Shown piece after piece: positions 15,474 to 19,786 of a stretch of 19,786 bases of DNA (position 1 is the first letter of the stretch; each line of letters starts with the position of its first letter). Both the position numbers and the translations under genes were made by a program. Origin of the DNA: JBKBXU01 sp046313675 (lineage in GTDB: Bacteria; Bacteroidota; Bacteroidia; Cytophagales; Cytophagaceae); assembly GCA_046313675.1 (NCBI GenBank), contig JBKBXU010000039.1, positions 1-19,786 on the forward strand, read 5' to 3'. The notes under the pieces are model-generated. The model had not been told where the DNA came from and did not search any database. It was given only the letters and a program-made list of their open reading frames with translations.

Positions 15474-16880
15474 TTATTCAATGATTTCAAGAATCTTGTC
15501 CATTATGCAATCGGCTTTAAATATTTGTTCTTCCAATGAGCAGTCGATAATTTGATCCGGTGGTTCACATAATCTTAGTTTTTCAGGGTAAATAAATTTG
15601 AGAGAGGGAATGTAGTATCTAAAATTTAGGTTTTTAAAAGTTTGATAAAAGGTGCCTCCTGTTAATTTGTAGTTTACGTGGTGTTTCCCATAAGTAATAC
15701 CAATATTATATGCCTTAAAATAATCGGCAAAAATTCCTGCAGAAGAAAAAGTTTCTTCATTAGTTAATAAAAAAATATTTCCTTCTATAAGCACCTTTTC
15801 TTTTACCCCTTTGAAGCGGTAAAGGTGAGTGGTAAATTGTTTTCTACCATTCATAGGTTTATACTTAGCTCTGCTTAGGTATGCCTTCATTTTTCTAACA
15901 ATGTTAATTTTTTTAAAAGACATATTAAGGAGTGGGCCTGAATAGTGCCTGATTGATAACTCCAAGGATTGATTATTTGGGATAAAATATTTTAATACTG
16001 TAAAGGCATTGTTTATACCTCCTCCGGGATTTCCTCTAATGTCAATTATAATATTTTCATAATTTGTATGATGATTAAGATAGTGGGTACATTGTTGCAT
16101 AAATTTTTTAAAGGATTTCTCCGTATCATTAAAATTCATAATTTTTAAGCACACAGTGTTGCTACTAATCCTATAAAGCTCTGCACTATTGTTTAATTTA
16201 TGTATGATATGGTCTTTAGTGGACTTATTTATGAGTGTTTGATCTAAAGGCTGAGATATTATAATGTTCAAAATTTCATCTTTCCCATAAGGCTTATACT
16301 GTATGTCAAAGGCAGGACAATTTTCTTTTGAAAGTAGCCATAAAAAATATGGAAACCTTTTTTGGACTATTTTAGGGATAACCCTCTCATCTTCATAAAA
16401 AGTTAGTTTGCTCATTTCTTCTAAGAACTTTGAGGTAGGAGTATTATTTATAGAAATGATCTCATCCCCTTTTTTTAGCTGTGAGCAATTAAAATTTTCT
16501 TTAATAAACAGCTTATTTTCATAAACTAAAATATCATAAGGAAATAATAAACCGTCAAAACTATTATAGTTAAGATCAAAGATGGTGGTATGGCCATCTT
16601 GAATGCTGGTAAAAACTTTGCTTAGGATAATAAAAAGTTCTTTGGTATTCACAGTCGAGTCTCTAGAATTAATTTGACGGAAAGCTTCCTGAAAAGCTTC
16701 TTGTAGGGAGTCTTTTTGTGCTAAAAGGATATGATTTTCATATAAATCCTCCTGAATGTAATTTAATAGAATTAAGCCTTCCTGGATTATAGATTCATTT
16801 TCTGAAGGCTTTTGTGAAAATGCAAAAAAGGGATAAAAAAGGAATAGAGCTAAATATAACCTTCTCATAAACTTAAACAC
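15474..16880 (-). CDS. Secreted S41-family (C-terminal-processing-like) peptidase
   Basis: A 468-residue exported protein. Its signal peptide ends FAFS-Q (cleavage before residue 23), and the frame could also start at Met5. The S41 features are the IQDGHT segment (93-98, with the conserved His97), a PDZ-like stretch LKKGDEIISINNTP (about 135-148) and the core strand IIIDIRGNPGGG (277-288). The nucleophile region is NEETFSSAG, where Ser379 is the likely catalytic serine by analogy with the family's TxSAAE. G394 and the KLTGGTFY loop follow. There is no clear Lys at the CtpA dyad position, so it resembles the Ser/His group. The substrate is unknown. It is bracketed with the next gene by the structured repeat. 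Confidence 0.8.
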   Translation of the reverse strand: MFKFMRRLYLALFLFYPFFAFSQKPSENESIIQEGLILLNYIQEDLYENHILLAQKDSLQEAFQEAFRQINSRDSTVNTKELFIILSKVFTSIQDGHTTIFDLNYNSFDGLLFPYDILVYENKLFIKENFNCSQLKKGDEIISINNTPTSKFLEEMSKLTFYEDERVIPKIVQKRFPYFLWLLSKENCPAFDIQYKPYGKDEILNIIISQPLDQTLINKSTKDHIIHKLNNSAELYRISSNTVCLKIMNFNDTEKSFKKFMQQCTHYLNHHTNYENIIIDIRGNPGGGINNAFTVLKYFIPNNQSLELSIRHYSGPLLNMSFKKINIVRKMKAYLSRAKYKPMNGRKQFTTHLYRFKGVKEKVLIEGNIFLLTNEETFSSAGIFADYFKAYNIGITYGKHHVNYKLTGGTFYQTFKNLNFRYYIPSLKFIYPEKLRLCEPPDQIIDCSLEEQIFKADCIMDKILEIIE

Positions 16881-17010
16881 TCTGGATATATACTTTTACT
16901 TAAATAATATGCTTTAGAAAATTATATCGTTATAACTTTTCAAAATTTTATTTATTCATTAAGAATTAAAGGATAAAAATAGATAAGTGAACAAGAATAT
17001 TTACCGAAAC

Positions 17011-17559
17011 TTATTCAAAAAGATCACTAATTAATAAATCCCACGCATAATAAGATGTAAAAACCAGTGGGGGGTAAAACCAAATAATTTCTTTATCAAT
17101 TTGGACAACGGAAACAAAATGAAAAATATCTTCTAAATTCTCTGAGTGGCCTGACACATCTTCTTTTTTCTTGGAGATAAGAAAATTATATGCAGAATCC
17201 TTATAATGATCAAAGTTTGAGTGATTTTTTATTTCTTCTTCGATTTTTTCAGCAAAAAAAGAACCTGATGTATTTACATTTAAAAAACCTATTTTTGATT
17301 TATTATTCTCTCTAAACAAAATTAAAATTAGAGCATTCTCATTGCTTATTTTTTTTACGTACCATTTTTCATTTTCTACCTTATTGTTCGCATCAAAAAT
17401 ATAGTTGTGCCTTTTTATATAACTTTCAATGGAATCATAATTTCCTACTGCTATATAATATGATAAAATCAACCCTTCTTTTATTGTTTGACTAATGCCT
17501 TGTGCATGTATAGTGTGAGTTGCTAATAAAAAAAACAAGAATAAATAAAACCTCTTCAT
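17011..17559 (-). CDS. Unrecognised secreted protein
   Basis: A 182-residue protein that I do not recognise. The N-terminus is a clear Sec signal peptide (MKRFYLFLFFLLATHTIHAQ, cleavage about before Gln20), so it is exported. The mature part is mixed alpha/beta with charged lysine- and glutamate-rich segments. It has no cysteine and no visible repeat or membrane helix. Just after the signal it has TIKEGLILSYYI (25-36), which matches IIQEGLILLNYI (31-42) in the adjacent S41 peptidase at 8 of 12 positions. It lies 130 bp upstream of that gene on the same strand. A joint role with the peptidase is possible but unproven. Base composition is AT-rich. Confidence 0.7.
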   Translation of the reverse strand: MKRFYLFLFFLLATHTIHAQGISQTIKEGLILSYYIAVGNYDSIESYIKRHNYIFDANNKVENEKWYVKKISNENALILILFRENNKSKIGFLNVNTSGSFFAEKIEEEIKNHSNFDHYKDSAYNFLISKKKEDVSGHSENLEDIFHFVSVVQIDKEIIWFYPPLVFTSYYAWDLLISDLFE

Positions 17560-17613
17560 TTAATAAATATAAAAAATTTTTAGTTTTGGCAACTATCCTA
17601 TCTCTAATAATTA

Positions 17614-17628
17614 CATGAAAGTTTCATG
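17614..17628. promoter_or_regulatory. Perfect palindrome, candidate operator
   Basis: CATGAAA-G-TTTCATG is a perfect 7+1+7 inverted repeat 54 bp upstream of the secreted-protein start at 17559. Its size and symmetry suit a dimeric regulator. The binding protein is unknown. Confidence 0.35.
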
Positions 17629-17895
17629 CAAGGCCGGTAAATGTATTATTGAGTTTCCAATACTACCCCTCAGCGAAAGGATGTTAACTTCGATGTATGA
17701 TAAAAAATAAAAAACTGGCGCGATGCTTTTAACTCATGTCTTTTTATTTTTTACAGGATGTTGGCGGTTCAGCTTTATAATTCTGCTGAATTTATTTATC
17801 TAGTCGTACCCAAACCATATTTTTGCTCTGTTGTAAATTTTTCTAAAATTTTATCTATACTCATTTTTAAATAACGCCACCTAAACTAATAGACG

Positions 17896-17957
17896 AGTCA
17901 AAGGTTCTTTATTATTTTTTAATCCCCTGCGGAACTCAACGGGTAGTGGGATTAAAG
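17896..17957 (+). repeat. Structured dispersed repeat, copy B
   Basis: Diverged direct repeat of 15395-15460 in the same orientation. It folds into TTTAATCCC (17918-17926) paired with GGGATTAAA (17948-17956), and CTGC pairs with GTAG inside with one bulged T. Relative to copy A it lacks six bases of the left arm region, but the stem is preserved by different base pairs. Confidence 0.7.
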
Positions 17958-17973
17958 CAGCTCAACTAATATG

Positions 17974-18013
17974 TACAATATTATACAAATTTATACAATA
18001 TTTTACAAAAACA
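17974..18013 (+). repeat. Four TACAA motifs at exact 10-bp spacing
   Basis: TACAA begins at 17974, 17984, 17994 and 18004, alternating TACAATATT and TACAAA forms, so the block is also two 20-bp units agreeing at 16 of 20 positions. It lies 95-134 bp upstream of the gene at 18108. Helically phased direct repeats are typical of binding sites for proteins such as LytTR-type regulators, but no regulator is identified. Confidence 0.55.
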
Positions 18014-18107
18014 CCTACATATCAATTGTTTATGAAAAAAATAACAAGATTTATCTGTTCATTATAAGTTTTATTTAATAATTTAGGTAAATAAAAAAAA
18101 GACACTA

Positions 18108-18674
18108 ATGACTATAGAAAAATCAGAAATTAAAATCTTAAAAGAAACAGTTACCTTAAATTCTACAGTTTTAGAATATGGATTAGGATGGAAAGCCTTA
18201 TGCTTTGTAACTTGTTACCAAGCTAATGAGTTTAAATATTATGCAGGATTTAATTTGAATAGTTATTCTAGGAGTGGTGAAAGTAAGTCAACGCCATTAA
18301 AAACCATGGATGATTTCAAAGAAAAAGGACTTTTTGAAAAGTCAATATTAGTCACTAGCTCCGGATCTATTATAGATGATTTAAAAGAAATAGAAAATCA
18401 ACAGTTTAATACTCTCATAATGCCTGATATTCTCCACTTATTCGAACCGGAGTGGGCATTATACATAATTGACAATATTTTAAAAAAGTTAACGCCTGAT
18501 CCTAATATTTATATGACTCTATGTCATAATCATAAAGGTGCAAATAAAAATGTTTGGATTTTTAATAATTTAAGAGTTCAGGAGGTATTAAACAAATATG
18601 GATTAATTCATTTATCCGAAAAAGATCATATAAACTATCATATAGGTCGAAAAAGAAAACACCTCACATCTTAG
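18108..18674 (+). CDS. Hypothetical protein, methyltransferase-like
   Basis: A 188-residue protein without a confident family. Two stretches resemble a class I SAM-dependent methyltransferase. VLEYGLGWKA (21-30) lies where motif I (VLExGxGxG) would be but lacks its full glycine pattern. FNTLIMPDILHLFEPEWALYI (from residue 100) resembles the post-motif strand and helix (fDxIxxpdvlehl). Only part of the fold seems present between them, so it may be a degenerate, shortened or specialised enzyme. There is no signal peptide or membrane helix, and it is probably cytoplasmic. The start has no Shine-Dalgarno, as usual here. It stands alone upstream of the tRNA-Arg gene on the opposite strand. Confidence 0.6.
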   Translation: MTIEKSEIKILKETVTLNSTVLEYGLGWKALCFVTCYQANEFKYYAGFNLNSYSRSGESKSTPLKTMDDFKEKGLFEKSILVTSSGSIIDDLKEIENQQFNTLIMPDILHLFEPEWALYIIDNILKKLTPDPNIYMTLCHNHKGANKNVWIFNNLRVQEVLNKYGLIHLSEKDHINYHIGRKRKHLTS

Positions 18675-18694
18675 CCACGAAATATTATTAGAAT

Positions 18695-18731
18695 AAAAAA
18701 GCGCTTAAAGTTTTTGTAACCTTAAGCGCTT
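18695..18731 (-). terminator. Terminator of tRNA-Arg
   Basis: Read on the minus strand, arms AAGCGCTTAAGGTT and AACTTTAAGCGCTT pair over 14 bp with one G-U pair, around a 5-nt loop, followed by a run of Ts. It starts 8 bp after the tRNA 3' end. It may also limit read-through from the plus-strand gene ending at 18674. Confidence 0.88.
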
Positions 18732-18739
18732 GATCCAAG

Positions 18740-18813
18740 TGCACTCGTAGGGATTCGAACCCCAAACCTCCTGATCCGTAGTCAGGTGCTCTATCCAATT
18801 GAGCTACGAATGC
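18740..18813 (-). tRNA. trnR: tRNA-Arg (ACG anticodon)
   Basis: A 74-nt cloverleaf. The acceptor is GCATTCG paired with CGAGTGC (one T-G pair). The anticodon arm is CCTGA-CTACGGA-TCAGG with anticodon ACG, whose A34 is normally converted to inosine by TadA. The T-loop is GTTCGAATC and the discriminator is A. The 3' CCA is not encoded. Its 3' end points toward the accessory stretch at 15.3-18.7 kb. Confidence 0.97.
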
Positions 18814-18869
18814 ATTAATAATTTTTAATCCTTAGAAAAATCAATAAATTTCCTTTTTCTATTGGAATG

Positions 18870-18877
18870 CAAATGTA
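18870..18877 (-). promoter_or_regulatory. -7 element upstream of tRNA-Arg
   Basis: Minus-strand TACATTTG is a perfect TAnnTTTG, 56 bp upstream of the tRNA-Arg 5' end. A matching TTTG at the usual distance is not evident. Confidence 0.5.
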
Positions 18878-18970
18878 ATTAATTAATTTTCTATTTTAAA
18901 AATGATTTCATAATTTATCCATTAAATAAACAAAAAAACGCCTTACTGGTTCTACAAATAAATTTTTACC

Positions 18971-19693
18971 ATGAAAAACCTTTTACCCTTTATAATTCTT
19001 TTTACTTTTTTATCTTCTACTGCCCATGCTTCCAAAGACACTACTCAATTAGGCATGAATATTAATTCCCTGACGCCAAAGCAGAGCCCCTGGAAAGGCA
19101 TAATGCTTGATTTAGGCTTGGTACACCTCAACAATGCCCCTGCTCTTATGCAAACAAGAATGTGGAGGCCTGCCAGTGTCAACATCTATTACTACCATAG
19201 GATTGAATTAGGTAGTGAAAAATTCACCTTCAATCCCGGCATCGGTGTTGGTTTGGATAATTTTTTCTTCCAGGACAATGTGCAAATATCTGCCTGGGGA
19301 GACACTGTACTTGCTCTGGAGAATTATATGACCGGAATGAATGTTGACTATCGTAAATCAAAATTATCAACCAACTTTGTAGATATACCCTTTGAGTTAA
19401 GATTCAAAAGTAGCTCAATAAATAATAAGGCGTTTAAAATTGCACTTGGAGGAAAAGTGGGTATGCGGTTCCAGGCGCAAACTAAGGTAAAATATGACGT
19501 TGGCGATCGCACGGTTAAAGAAAAAGTTTCCCATGACCACTACGTCAACAGATTCAGGTATGGAGTAACAGGTAGGATCGGTTATGGAAGGTTTCTTTTT
19601 TATGGATATTATAGCTTATCAGACATCTTTCAGTCGAACACAGCTCCGGAAATGAATCCGATCATGTTTGGTGTTTCTTTATCTGCGTTCTAA
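18971..19693 (+). CDS. Outer-membrane beta-barrel protein
   Basis: A 240-residue protein with a Sec signal peptide (MKNLLPFIILFTFLSSTAHA, cleavage about after residue 20). A series of alternating amphipathic strands with aromatic belts follows (for example SVNIYYYHRIELGSEKFTFNPGIGVGLDNFFF and RFRYGVTGRIGYGRFLFYGYYSL). The C-terminus is MFGVSLSAF, with the terminal phenylalanine typical of BAM-assembled barrels. It fits the PorT-like/outer-membrane beta-barrel group common in Bacteroidota, probably an eight-strand barrel judging by size. Its specific function is unknown. It stands alone, and no consensus promoter is seen in the 157 bp before it. Confidence 0.75.
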   Translation: MKNLLPFIILFTFLSSTAHASKDTTQLGMNINSLTPKQSPWKGIMLDLGLVHLNNAPALMQTRMWRPASVNIYYYHRIELGSEKFTFNPGIGVGLDNFFFQDNVQISAWGDTVLALENYMTGMNVDYRKSKLSTNFVDIPFELRFKSSSINNKAFKIALGGKVGMRFQAQTKVKYDVGDRTVKEKVSHDHYVNRFRYGVTGRIGYGRFLFYGYYSLSDIFQSNTAPEMNPIMFGVSLSAF

Positions 19694-19786
19694 ATAGTTC
19701 TACTTTGTCACTCTGATTTTGAGTAGTGCCGATTAATATCTTTTTGTCTATTACTGTGTCGAAACAGCATTTGTTGAATGGTACGT

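Larger units (their letters stand above)
17560..18107. other. 548-bp intergenic stretch with repeat, palindrome and phased motifs
   Basis: This gap separates the minus-strand secreted-protein gene from the plus-strand methyltransferase-like gene, so it should hold divergent promoters; none matches TAnnTTTG well. It contains the palindrome CATGAAA-G-TTTCATG (17614-17628), a hairpin TTCAGC / GCTGAA (17768-17790) and a minus-strand mini-frame of 22 codons (17796-17864). Repeat copy B (17896-17957) and four TACAA motifs at 10-bp spacing (17974-18009) complete it. No other gene is supported. Confidence 0.6.

Noticed and set aside
17640..17690. Possible third copy of the structured repeat (GAGTTTCC and ACTACCC words)
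   Set aside because: The words occur in a different order than in copies A and B and no matching stem forms.
17796..17830. Possible duplicated tRNA-Arg end (attachment site) near CTAGTCGTACCCAAACC
   Set aside because: Resembles the tRNA 3' region only in scattered short words. No continuous match long enough for an att site.
15330..18700. Toxin-antitoxin, CRISPR or phage-defence system in the accessory stretch
   Set aside because: No toxin, nuclease, Cas, reverse transcriptase or integrase motif is seen, and the repeats are two diverged copies rather than a regular array.

Overview
The window comes from a low-GC member of the Bacteroidota, most likely a Cytophagales-type genome. This rests on promoter elements of the Bacteroidota form (TTTG, about 19-20 bp, TAnnTTTG), the near absence of Shine-Dalgarno sequences, exported proteins whose signal peptides end in AFS-Q or HA-Q, a Cys-free L31 protein and the 'alternate' GlmU-like enzyme. 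Species cannot be fixed from this sequence.

Left part (1-3760, minus strand): the conserved translation/transcription cluster, read right to left as tRNA-Tyr, tRNA-Gly, tRNA-Thr, tuf, tRNA-Trp, secE, nusG, rplK, rplA (cut by the window edge). A near-consensus promoter lies before tRNA-Tyr. A second one lies before tRNA-Trp and overlaps the tuf terminator.

Middle part (3839-14734): ordinary chromosomal genes. A lipoprotein M1 aminopeptidase diverges from a small biotin carboxyl-carrier-like protein, which is followed by pyrH and frr. Convergent to these is a phosphoribosyltransferase-nadD pair. frr and nadD meet at a perfect 14-bp hairpin whose arm also encodes the C-terminus of NadD. Then, on the plus strand, come rpmE (type B) with a strong promoter and terminator, a GlmU-like nucleotidyltransferase/acyltransferase, holB, hemC, a secreted cyclophilin and an RmlD-like reductase.

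Right part (14735-19786): an AT-rich, gene-poor accessory stretch. It opens with a 739-bp non-coding block containing a 10-bp stem, a boxA-like site and a strong terminator, which looks like a stand-alone leader or non-coding RNA. Next are two minus-strand secreted proteins: an S41-type peptidase and an unrecognised small protein that share a short N-terminal motif. Two diverged copies of a structured repeat bracket this pair, and their stems differ by compensatory changes. A 548-bp gap holds one of these repeats and four TACAA motifs spaced exactly 10 bp. A degenerate methyltransferase-like gene, tRNA-Arg with its terminator, and an outer-membrane beta-barrel protein close the window.

No CRISPR array, transposase, integrase or recognisable defence system is visible. 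The most unusual material is the paired structured repeat, the boxA-like leader transcript and the phased repeat array.
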